From contig KI301992.1 in assembly GCA_000471045.1 (NCBI GenBank), positions 2,054,060-2,118,059 on the forward strand: DNA of 64,000 nucleotides, in the 5' to 3' direction. This document shows, one piece after another, positions 8,397 to 18,245 of the stretch. This stretch comes from an actinobacterium LLX17. Lineage in GTDB: Bacteria; Actinomycetota; Actinomycetes; Propionibacteriales; Nocardioidaceae. A program made the translations under genes and the position numbers. Position 1 is the first letter of the stretch; every line of letters starts with the position of its first letter. The notes under the pieces were generated by a model. The model did no database searches and was not told the DNA's origin. It saw only the letters and a list, made by a program, of their open reading frames with translations.

Positions 8397-8428
8397 TCGA
8401 CGCCCGTGCGCAGGGCCCGCGACCCCGG

Positions 8429-8485
8429 TGAGTGTCACGTTCTGGTCGCGAAAACCGCGATTCGGCGACCCAAACGTGACACTCA
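8429..8485. terminator. Large intergenic hairpin between guaB and guaB3
   Basis: Two 21-bp arms (8429-8449 and 8465-8485) pair at 19 of 21 positions around a 15-nt loop; each begins or ends with TGAGTGTCACGTT. There is no T-run, so this may be a Rho-independent-like stop for guaB or a repetitive palindromic element. It lies downstream of guaB and upstream of guaB3's promoter. Confidence 0.6.
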
Positions 8486-8509
8486 GCGCGGACCGAGCGC
8501 GATTCCGGC

Positions 8510-10024
<1,515 letters not shown>

Positions 10025-10027
10025 TCA

Positions 10028-10033
10028 ATGCTA
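10028..10033 (-). promoter_or_regulatory. -10 of guaB (leaderless layout)
   Basis: TAGCAT on the minus strand ends 6 nt before the guaB ATG at 10021, so transcription should begin at or next to the start codon. Confidence 0.6.
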
Positions 10034-10061
10034 CGCCGCACGCAACCGGCCCCAGGACCGG

Positions 10062-10778
10062 CTAGAGACCGGCCTTGCCCGTCGCCCAGTAGGGCTGCGT
10101 CTTGACCTGCTTGCGGTCCAGGTTCGTGCGTTCCAGCAGCGTTCGGCGCTGCCGCTGGATCGACTGGCCGTGGCCGGCCAGGTAGACGGTGGAGGCCGGA
10201 TCGATCTGGTCGGCGTGCAGTCCGAGCCAGTTGTCGAGGGCCACTCCCGGGTCTGGTCCGGCGGCGAGGACTCGCGCGTCCGGCACGAAGGCGCGGGTGG
10301 CATCGACGTCGCCGGGGTGCACCTCCAGCACGGCGAGGAGGTCCCGACCCGCCGCCGCGCACCGGTCGGCGAAGGCCATGACGAGACTGATGACGGTGGC
10401 GTCGCCGGTGATGACCACTGGGGAGCCGTCGTCACCCCAGATGAAGCTCTTCTTGTGGCCCCACTGGCACACCGGCACCTCGTCGCCGGGCTCCCAGCCG
10501 AGGATCAGCTCCTCCCCCGGCCCGCTGCCGTGCCGGTGCACCACGATCGTCAGCTCGCCGCGGTCGGTGTCGAGCCGGGCCGGCGTGTAGTGCCGGAACT
10601 CGGTGCGCGAGACCCGGAAGGCCGTCGAGTCCCCGGGCAGGAAGGTCGCGGTGCGGAAGTCGTCGCACCCGAGCACGAGCTCGAGGAGCCCGTGCCCGGA
10701 TGCGTCACGTCGGACGAGCCGCGCCGGGTGCGCCGCCGCCATCACGCGGTCGGCGAGGAACCCGGGCGTCTTGGCCAT
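10062..10778 (-). CDS. Siderophore-interacting protein (FAD-binding ferric-siderophore reductase)
   Basis: A 238-residue SIP-family protein (ViuB/FscN type) that reduces imported Fe(III)-siderophores in the cytoplasm using a flavin and NAD(P)H. The flavin-binding signature RHYTPA and the family's C-terminal YWATGKAG are visible. The N-terminal half is a flavin-reductase-like beta barrel and the C-terminal half the NAD(P)-binding-like domain. It starts 16 bp after the siderophore-binding lipoprotein gene and should share its iron-controlled promoter. Confidence 0.9.
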   Translation of the reverse strand: MAKTPGFLADRVMAAAHPARLVRRDASGHGLLELVLGCDDFRTATFLPGDSTAFRVSRTEFRHYTPARLDTDRGELTIVVHRHGSGPGEELILGWEPGDEVPVCQWGHKKSFIWGDDGSPVVITGDATVISLVMAFADRCAAAGRDLLAVLEVHPGDVDATRAFVPDARVLAAGPDPGVALDNWLGLHADQIDPASTVYLAGHGQSIQRQRRTLLERTNLDRKQVKTQPYWATGKAGL

Positions 10779-10794
10779 GGTCGGACCCGTCAGG

Positions 10795-11778
10795 TCAGAC
10801 GTACGGCTGGAGGTCGGCCGCGAGCCGCTCCAGCGTGTCCGCCACGGCGCGGTAGCTCGGCGGGTAGACCGAGGTCCACGGCACGTACGCGTCGGCCGCG
10901 GCCCCGGGGATGAGCTGGAAGACGGGCTGCTGCTCGAAGATGGCCAAGCCGGCCTCGCCGATGCGGTCGTCGTACAGGATGATGTCGCCGCTGTACTTGT
11001 CGGCGTTCTCCCAGCTGAGGGTCTCGAAGTAGTCGGTCTCCTTCTCGAGCTCCGGCACCACGATGGGCAGGCCCAGCTCCTCGACCCAGTAGTTCAGGTC
11101 CTGGCTCACGGCCGGGTTCGAGATGTAGAGCGAGTCGGTGTCGGCGGACGCACCGAGGATCGTCTTGCCCGACTCGGTCAGCTGCGAGCCGAGGTCGGAG
11201 ACGGCCTGCGAGGCGGCCTCGAAGTCCTCGTGCGCCTGCGTCACCTCGGGTGAGTCGAGGTCGGCGCCGAGGGCCTCGGCCAGGCGCTCGGTGGCGTCGA
11301 GCATCTCGGTCTGGTTCGTGCCGTCGAAGCTGACGACCGCGATGTCGAACTTCTTGCGGAGGGTCTCGGCCGACTCGTCGGACATGTACCAGAGCTGCGG
11401 CTCGAGGTAGGCGCTCGTGATGATGAGGTCGGGGTCGAGGGTGCCGACGGCCTCCTCGTCGATGTCGCCGTAGTCACCCTCGCCCGTGACGTCCTCGACG
11501 GAGTCGATGTCGAGACCGGCGACCTGCGAGTCGGGCTCTCCCGCGGCGTTGGTGAGCGGGCCGAAGGTGCCGACGATCTTGTCGCCGAGACCGAGGTCGG
11601 TCAAGGCGGCGGCCATCGAGCTCTGGACGACCAGGCGCTCGGGCTCGGCGTCGAGGGAGATCTCCGTGCCGAGGTCGTCGGTGAACGTCCAGCCGTCACC
11701 GGAGTCGTCGGAGGAGCCGCACGCGGCCAAGGGGAGGATGAGGGCGCCGGCGATCCCGGCGAGCAAGCGAGTCTTCAT
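10795..11778 (-). CDS. Iron-siderophore ABC transporter substrate-binding lipoprotein
   Basis: A 327-residue periplasmic-type binding protein (FecB/FepB fold) tethered outside the membrane. It has a lipoprotein signal with lipobox LAAC (C20) followed by GSSDDSGDG. The two lobes have typical helices, e.g. RLVVQSSMAAALTDLGLGDKIVG and LDPDLIITSAY. It captures Fe(III)-siderophore for an ABC permease not encoded in this window. The start codon lies only 7 nt from a TAACCT -10 that is embedded in a DtxR/IdeR-like box, so expression should be repressed by iron. Confidence 0.93.
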   Translation of the reverse strand: MKTRLLAGIAGALILPLAACGSSDDSGDGWTFTDDLGTEISLDAEPERLVVQSSMAAALTDLGLGDKIVGTFGPLTNAAGEPDSQVAGLDIDSVEDVTGEGDYGDIDEEAVGTLDPDLIITSAYLEPQLWYMSDESAETLRKKFDIAVVSFDGTNQTEMLDATERLAEALGADLDSPEVTQAHEDFEAASQAVSDLGSQLTESGKTILGASADTDSLYISNPAVSQDLNYWVEELGLPIVVPELEKETDYFETLSWENADKYSGDIILYDDRIGEAGLAIFEQQPVFQLIPGAAADAYVPWTSVYPPSYRAVADTLERLAADLQPYV

Positions 11779-11783
11779 GCAGC

Positions 11784-11802
11784 AAAGGTTAGCCTGCCCT
11801 GA
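11784..11802. promoter_or_regulatory. DtxR/IdeR-like iron box over the -10
   Basis: AAAGGTTAGCCTGCCCTGA matches the classical 19-bp box TTAGGTTAGCCTAACCTAA at 14 of 19 positions. The minus-strand -10 TAACCT (11786-11791) lies inside it and ends 7 nt before the ATG. Iron-loaded DtxR/IdeR would block the promoter; with low iron the siderophore genes are expressed. Confidence 0.7.
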
Positions 11803-11835
11803 CCTTGCCGTGGACGAGGGGCCACGTGACTCCGC

Positions 11836-13521
11836 TCACGCCTGGTCCGACCGCCGCCTCCAGCGGCCCGCGAGCGAGCCGGCACCCACCAGCTCGTCGA
11901 CCGTCGTGAACTTGACCCGCGGGCGGCCCGCCGCCTCACCGCGTCGCCGCTCGGCCCGGTCGATCGCCAGCATCCGACGGCGGCTGACGAGCCGCGGGCT
12001 GCGACGCCGCAGCAGGCTGGCGAGCTCACGTGGACCCCGGGCCGGCGAGGCGAGGCGCCCGGACGTGGCGTCGTCGAGGATGCCGCGCACCGTCTCCTGG
12101 GCACAGGCCCGGTTGGTGCCGATGCCGCCGGTGGCGCCCCGCTTGATCCAGCCCACCACGTACGCGCCGGGCACGGGACCATCCGGCCCCATCACCCGTC
12201 CACCGTCGTTCGGGACGGTCGACGTCACGGGATCGAACGGCAGGTCGGGCAATGCCCGGCCACGGAAGCCCGTCGAGCGCACGAGCAGCCCGGTCTCGAG
12301 CGTCTGCGGGTTGCCGCCGGGTCCGGTCAGCTCGACGGCGGACACGCGGTCCTCCCCCACGACCCGCGTCACCCGGCGGTCGAAGGCCAGCACGATGCGC
12401 GGGGCGTCCGAGGGTTCCTGATGCCAGTCCGGTCCCACCCGGGGCAGCTCGGCGAGCAGGGCGGCCGTGCTGCCCGGCGCTGCGGCGTCGAGGGCGGTCG
12501 TGGTGGCCGGGTCGTCGACCACCACGAGCTCGATGCCGTCGGGCATGGTCAGCAGCTCGGGGCGGGTGAAGGCCGCGTGCTCCGGACCGCGACGACCCAG
12601 CAGCACGACTTCACGCAGCCCGGAATCACGCAGAGCAGCGAGCGCGTGGTCGGCCATGTCGGTGCCGGCCAGCCGGTCGGGGTCCGAGAGCAGGAGCCGC
12701 GCGACGTCGAGGGCGACGTTGCCGTTGCCCACCAGCACGGCGCGTCGTCCGGCCGAGACCGGGTCGACGGCGCTCGCCGCCACGTCGGGGTCGCCGTTGT
12801 ACCAGCCGACGACCTCCGGCGCGCCGTGCACGCCGGCGAGGTCCTCCCCCGGCACGCCCAGCTCGCGATCGGCTCGGGCGCCGACGCCGTAGACGACCGC
12901 GTGGTGGTGCTGCAGCAGCTCGTCGTGCGAGACGTCGCGGCCGACCTCGACGTTCATGAACATCTCGGCCCGCGGGTGGGTGTGCACCCACTCGAACTGG
13001 CCACCGAACCGCTTCGTGGAGGGGTGGTCGGGCGCCACGCCGGCGCGCACCAGACCGCCGGGGACGGGCAGCCGATCGATCATCGTGACGGTGGCGTCGG
13101 TCGTGGTGAGCAGGTGCCGGGCCGCGTACGACGCGGCCGGTCCGGTGCCGACGATCGCGATGCGCAGCGGCTCGTCGGTGACGTGTCCGACGTCGGCGAA
13201 CACCGGGTTGGCCAGCACCCGCTCGACGGGTGCCCCCGCCACGGGCTCGACCCGCTCGGGCACCTGGCGTTGCTCGTAGAACTCCGCGTTCAGCCGGGCG
13301 AACACCTCCTCGCCACCGCGCAGCAGGTCGATCGGCTTGACCGCGTCGACCGGGCACGCGTCGGCACAGGCGCCGCAGTCGATGCAGACCTTCGGGTCGA
13401 CGTAGAGGATGTCGGTCGTGCCGAAGTCGGGCTCGGCCGGCGTGGGATGGATGCAGTCGACGGGGCACACCGACACGCAGGTGGCGTCGGCGCAGCAGCT
13501 GGCGGTGATCGCGAAGGGCAT
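11836..13521 (-). CDS. fprB: Ferredoxin--NADP reductase with N-terminal 7Fe ferredoxin domain (FprB type)
   Basis: A 561-residue fusion. Residues 1 to about 65 are a ferredoxin with Cys at 9/10, 15, 19, 23 and a CIDCGACADACP cluster (46-56), the 3Fe-4S + 4Fe-4S pattern. The rest is an adrenodoxin-reductase-like FAD/NADPH flavoprotein (GTGPAAS at about 126; NADP loop LVGNGNVALDVARLL). It should carry electrons from NADPH through its own clusters to a partner oxygenase. It begins 10 bp after the AurF-like diiron gene, matching the Mycobacterium tuberculosis pairing Rv0885/fprB. GAGGGAC precedes the ATG. Confidence 0.94.
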   Translation of the reverse strand: MPFAITASCCADATCVSVCPVDCIHPTPAEPDFGTTDILYVDPKVCIDCGACADACPVDAVKPIDLLRGGEEVFARLNAEFYEQRQVPERVEPVAGAPVERVLANPVFADVGHVTDEPLRIAIVGTGPAASYAARHLLTTTDATVTMIDRLPVPGGLVRAGVAPDHPSTKRFGGQFEWVHTHPRAEMFMNVEVGRDVSHDELLQHHHAVVYGVGARADRELGVPGEDLAGVHGAPEVVGWYNGDPDVAASAVDPVSAGRRAVLVGNGNVALDVARLLLSDPDRLAGTDMADHALAALRDSGLREVVLLGRRGPEHAAFTRPELLTMPDGIELVVVDDPATTTALDAAAPGSTAALLAELPRVGPDWHQEPSDAPRIVLAFDRRVTRVVGEDRVSAVELTGPGGNPQTLETGLLVRSTGFRGRALPDLPFDPVTSTVPNDGGRVMGPDGPVPGAYVVGWIKRGATGGIGTNRACAQETVRGILDDATSGRLASPARGPRELASLLRRRSPRLVSRRRMLAIDRAERRRGEAAGRPRVKFTTVDELVGAGSLAGRWRRRSDQA

Positions 13522-13531
13522 GGCGCGTCCC

Positions 13532-14440
13532 TCAGAGCAGGTGGACGCGGCGGTACAGGCGACGCGCCAACGGGGTCAGCAGCCGGGCTTCACTGAGGAA
13601 GTCCATGAGGTGCTGGCAGCTGAGCCGCATGAGGTTGGAGTGGTGCGTGTTGGTGCGAGCAGCGCGGCGCGCCACGGCGACGTCGAGCCCCGCGGCCTCG
13701 TAGACGCCCGGACGGACGAGGCTGGCCACGATGTAGTAGCCGACCATCGCGATGAGCGCGGCACTGACCTGGCGGCGGATCCAGCCGATGCCCCGCATGG
13801 CCTCGATGGTCTCGTGGCGCGCGAACTTCATGTGCCGCGACTCCTCGACCACGTGGATCTTGCTGATGGTGCGCAGCTGGGGCACGACGTCCTCGCCGCG
13901 CATCCAGTCGCGCTGCATGACGTCGAGGACCTCCTCGGCCACCAGGATCGAAGTGTAGGCCACCTCGCCGTGGGCGATGAGCTTCAGCAGACGCGCGGCG
14001 CGGTGCAGCTGCTTCGGCGGCGAGTACGTGCGGCCGGCCAGGAGCTGGGAGCCGCGGGCGAACATGATCGAGTGCCGGCACTCATCGGCGATCTCGGTCA
14101 GCGCGAACTGCACCTTGGGCGACGCGGGGTCCTCGGCGTAGATGTCCTCGAGGACCATCTGCTGCAGCAGCATCTCGAACCAGATGCCGATGCTGGCGAT
14201 GCTGGCGGCCTCGTGCCGCGTGAGCGTGACGCGCTGCTCCTCGGTCATCCGGTCCCAGAGCTCGGTGCCGTAGAGCGTGCACCACTCGGGGTTGACGCCG
14301 TGCTTGTCGGGGGCGATCGGGGCGTCCCAGTCGACCTCGGTGGTGGGGTCGTAGGACAGCTGCTGCGACGATGACAGCAGACGCTCCAGCACGCCGTCGC
14401 GCTCGACCTCGGACCGGAACTGCTCAGCGGTGACCGTCAT
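13532..14440 (-). CDS. AurF-like diiron oxygenase
   Basis: A 302-residue helical ferritin-like protein resembling p-aminobenzoate N-oxygenase AurF. Candidate iron ligands come in typical E/E-x-x-H helices: RHEAASIAS (76-82), EIADECRH (116-123), VAEEVLDV (168-174) and HVVEESRH (196-203). It would use O2 and two electrons, presumably from the adjacent FprB, to oxidise an unknown substrate. The ATG at 14440 was chosen since GGGAG lies upstream and the longer frame would run into the promoter palindromes. A palindromic operator overlaps the promoter, so it is likely induced by a specific signal. Confidence 0.8.
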   Translation of the reverse strand: MTVTAEQFRSEVERDGVLERLLSSSQQLSYDPTTEVDWDAPIAPDKHGVNPEWCTLYGTELWDRMTEEQRVTLTRHEAASIASIGIWFEMLLQQMVLEDIYAEDPASPKVQFALTEIADECRHSIMFARGSQLLAGRTYSPPKQLHRAARLLKLIAHGEVAYTSILVAEEVLDVMQRDWMRGEDVVPQLRTISKIHVVEESRHMKFARHETIEAMRGIGWIRRQVSAALIAMVGYYIVASLVRPGVYEAAGLDVAVARRAARTNTHHSNLMRLSCQHLMDFLSEARLLTPLARRLYRRVHLL

Positions 14441-14470
14441 GGCCTGCTCTCCCTCACTGCGGCGACTCAA

Positions 14471-14495
14471 TCGGACACATCCGATGTTACATCGG
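14471..14495. promoter_or_regulatory. Overlapping palindromes at the aurF-like promoter
   Basis: CCGATGTTACATCGG (14481-14495) is a perfect 6-3-6 inverted repeat whose centre on the minus strand reads TAACAT, a good -10 hexamer 43 nt before the ATG. TCGGACACATCCGA (14471-14484) is a second 5-4-5 repeat sharing bases with the first. A repressor bound here would occlude the promoter; the regulator is not encoded nearby. Confidence 0.6.
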
Positions 14496-14561
14496 CAGTG
14501 GCGCATGTCCATACCGGGAGTACGCGAGGTCCGTCACGGTCGAGAAACCACGGGAACGACC

Positions 14562-14591
14562 GCGGCCCGCCCCCCGAAGGGAGCGGGCCGC
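14562..14591 (-). terminator. Hairpin after groEL
   Basis: Arms GCGGCCCGC (14562-14570) and GCGGGCCGC (14583-14591) form a 9-bp perfect stem with a 12-nt loop, 31 bp beyond the groEL stop. It lacks a U-run, as is common for actinobacterial terminators. Confidence 0.7.
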
Positions 14592-14622
14592 AGCGTGAAG
14601 CAGCGTGGCGATCAGCCGGACG

Positions 14623-16296
<1,674 letters not shown>

Positions 16297-16304
16297 TCAG
16301 GGGT

Positions 16305-16598
16305 TCAGTTGACGACGGCGAGGACGTCGCGCGCCGAGAGGATGAGGTACTCCTCGCCGGCGTACTTGACCTCGGTGCCGCCGTACTTGCTGAAGATGAT
16401 CTTGTCGCCCACGGCGACGTCGAGGGGGACACGGTTGCCGTTGTCGTCGACCCGACCGGGGCCCACGGCGACGACCTCGCCCTCCTGCGGCTTCTCCTTG
16501 GCGGTGTCCGGGATGACAAGTCCGGACGCGGTGGTCTGCTCGGCTTCGCTCGCCTTGATGACGAGACGGTCCTCGAGCGGCTTGATGGTGACCGACAC
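16305..16598 (-). CDS. groES: Co-chaperonin GroES
   Basis: A 97-residue Hsp10 cap for GroEL, starting [15 protein letters not shown], with the mobile loop [16 protein letters not shown]. The GTG at 16598 follows GGGAGGT at good spacing; longer frames upstream would cross the CIRCE elements and are rejected. It is the first gene of the groES-groEL operon. Confidence 0.97.
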   Translation of the reverse strand: MSVTIKPLEDRLVIKASEAEQTTASGLVIPDTAKEKPQEGEVVAVGPGRVDDNGNRVPLDVAVGDKIIFSKYGGTEVKYAGEEYLILSARDVLAVVN

Positions 16599-16666
16599 TG
16601 GTCGACCTCCCTTTCGCGGGTGTACATGAAGGTGGGCTGTGCGCGCCGTCGCGGGGCCGCGCACGA

Positions 16667-16693
16667 TTGGCAATCTCGCGTGGAGAGTGCCAA
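16667..16693. promoter_or_regulatory. CIRCE-like element, proximal
   Basis: TTGGCAATC, nine bases, GAGTGCCAA: an inverted repeat with one mismatch that matches the HrcA operator form TTAGCACTC-N9-GAGTGCTAA. It lies just downstream of the groES -10 (16699-16704). Confidence 0.7.
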
Positions 16694-16698
16694 TTCGG

Positions 16699-16704
16699 AA
16701 TGTA
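16699..16704 (-). promoter_or_regulatory. groES-groEL -10 hexamer
   Basis: TACATT on the minus strand sits between two CIRCE elements, so HrcA could bind on both sides of the start of transcription. Confidence 0.5.
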
Positions 16705-16712
16705 GCACGTGG

Positions 16713-16739
16713 CTGGCACTCGGCGCATCGGAGTGCTAA
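16713..16739. promoter_or_regulatory. CIRCE element, distal
   Basis: CTGGCACTC, nine bases, GAGTGCTAA: the right arm is identical to the CIRCE consensus and the left arm differs at two positions. It implies heat-shock control by HrcA, which is not encoded in the window. Confidence 0.85.
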
Positions 16740-16777
16740 GCGCGCGCCCTCGCTTCGCCTCGGGCTCACTCGGGGTC

Positions 16778-17035
16778 GGGCGCTGAGCGCCCTCCCCCTG
16801 GCGCTTTCTCGTCGCTTCGCTCCTCGCTACATCTAGGCCTTGATCCGGCGAGCTTGTTGGCTGCGGAAGCCCTCCCCCTGGCGCTTTCTCGTCCCTTCGC
16901 TCCTCGTTGCATCTAGGCCTTGGTCCTGCGAGCTCGTTGGCTACCGCTCCTTGAGGTGCGAGGGCGCTCAGCGCCCGAGCCACGAAAGGAGACGACCCGG
17001 GCTTCGTGGCTCGTCGTTTCTCTCCTCGCACCTCA
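16778..17035. repeat. Inverted-repeat complex around the direct repeats
   Basis: GGGCGCTGAGCGCCC (16778-16792) and its exact reverse complement at 16962-16976 flank the direct repeats. To the right, TGAGGTGCGAG (16952-16962) pairs with CTCGCACCTCA (17025-17035), and inside it GAGCCACGAA (16977-16986) pairs with TTCGTGGCTC (17003-17012). The whole 339-bp gap 16740-17078 therefore holds repeats and a promoter but no supported gene. Confidence 0.75.
16789..16942. repeat. Two 74-bp direct repeats
   Basis: Copies at 16789-16862 and 16869-16942 differ at about six positions and are separated by 6 bp. Each begins GCCCTCCCCCTGGCGCTTTC and ends GTTGGCT. They lie in non-coding sequence upstream of the groES promoter and the methyltransferase gene. 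No open frame is shared by both copies. Confidence 0.85.
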
Positions 17036-17066
17036 GCATTCAGCGGTGTGCCCGCGCGGACCTCGC

Positions 17067-17072
17067 TACGCT
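17067..17072 (+). promoter_or_regulatory. -10 of methyltransferase gene (leaderless layout)
   Basis: TACGCT ends 6 nt before the GTG at 17079 with no ribosome binding site between. Confidence 0.55.
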
Positions 17073-17078
17073 GCTCGG

Positions 17079-18245
17079 GTGGACCTGGGGACGTTCGAGC
17101 GGTTGCTGGGGCCCGAGGGGCAGGAGCTCCTCGCCGAGGTCGCCGAGCGCGCCGGCATCGAGTCCGACCTCGCCCTCGGCACCCGCCTGCGTCGCACCCA
17201 CGACAATGACCTCGTGGCCGCCGCCGTCACCCAGAACCACCTGCGCGGCCAGGCCGCCACCAAGCTCGGCGCCGACGCCGCCCACCTGTACTTCACCCAC
17301 GACGCCCTCGAGCAGGCCACCCGCTCCCGTGTCGCCGCCCATCGCGCGACCCGGCTCGCCGAGGCCGGCGCCACCGCCGTCGTCGACCTCGGGTGTGGCA
17401 TCGGGGCCGATCTCGTCGCGATGGCCCGCGCCGGTCTCCGCGTCCGCGGCATCGAGCAGGATCCGGTCCGCGCCGCCATCGCCCGTGCCAACCTCGCGGC
17501 CCTTGGGCTGCCCGGCACGGTCGAGTGCGCCGACGCCACCGCCGTCACGATCGACTCCGAAGAGACGGCCTTCGTCGACCCCGCCCGCCGCACCGGCCGC
17601 GGCCGGGTCTTCGGCACCGACGGACTGCAGCCACCCTGGCCGTGGGTCGTCGAGCTGCTGCAGGGGCGCGCGGTCGCGAAGGTGATGCCGGGTCTGGCTC
17701 ACACCGACGTGCCGGGTGGCGTCGAGGCCGAGTGGGTCAGCGACGGCGGCGACCTCGTCGAGTGCTGCCTGTGGGGCCGGGCGTTCGCCCGCACCCGCCG
17801 CCGCGCCACGCTGCTGCCCTCCGGTGCGTCCCTCGCACACGCTGACGAGCCGCCCGTGATCGGCGCGGTCGGTGCGTGGCTCTACGAGCCGGACGACGCC
17901 GTCATCCGTGCCGGGGTGGTCGCCGAGCTGGCCGGGCTCCTCGGCGGCTGGCTGCCGGACCCGCACATCGCGTGGGTCAGCGCCGACCACGGCGAGGTCA
18001 CCCCGCTCGCCCGTCGCTTCCGGGTCGTCGACGAGCTGCCGTTCCGCGAGAAGCAGCTCAAGGCCGCCCTGCGGGCGCGCCGCATCGGCACCCTGACGGT
18101 CAAGAAGCGCGGCGTGCAGGTCGTCCCGGAGGAGCTCATCAAGCGGCTCAAGCTCGACGGCCCGAACACCGCGACGGTCGTGCTCACCCGCGTGGCCGGT
18201 GACGGTCGGGCCTTCCTGGTGGAGGCGTCCGCTACGGCCCGGTGA
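17079..18245 (+). CDS. Class I SAM-dependent methyltransferase with THUMP-like C-terminal domain
   Basis: A 388-residue protein. Motif I, VVDLGCGIGADLVAMA, lies at about residues 101-116, and an acidic motif II (IEQDP) follows. FVDPARR at about 166-172 occupies the motif-IV position. The C-terminal region (SADHGEVTPLARRFRVVDELPFREKQLK) resembles the THUMP-like domain of RNA-associated methyltransferases. The target is unknown; an RNA substrate is a reasonable guess. The GTG at 17079 agrees with a TACGCT -10 and starts at MDLGTFERLL; upstream frame is repeat DNA. It overlaps the convergent DUF2786 gene by 14 bp. Confidence 0.8.
   Translation: MDLGTFERLLGPEGQELLAEVAERAGIESDLALGTRLRRTHDNDLVAAAVTQNHLRGQAATKLGADAAHLYFTHDALEQATRSRVAAHRATRLAEAGATAVVDLGCGIGADLVAMARAGLRVRGIEQDPVRAAIARANLAALGLPGTVECADATAVTIDSEETAFVDPARRTGRGRVFGTDGLQPPWPWVVELLQGRAVAKVMPGLAHTDVPGGVEAEWVSDGGDLVECCLWGRAFARTRRRATLLPSGASLAHADEPPVIGAVGAWLYEPDDAVIRAGVVAELAGLLGGWLPDPHIAWVSADHGEVTPLARRFRVVDELPFREKQLKAALRARRIGTLTVKKRGVQVVPEELIKRLKLDGPNTATVVLTRVAGDGRAFLVEASATAR

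Noticed and set aside
16740-17078. N-terminal extension of the methyltransferase from an upstream start at 16920
   Set aside because: The added residues would be encoded by the repeat block and inverted repeats, and a -10 hexamer lies 6 nt before the GTG at 17079.
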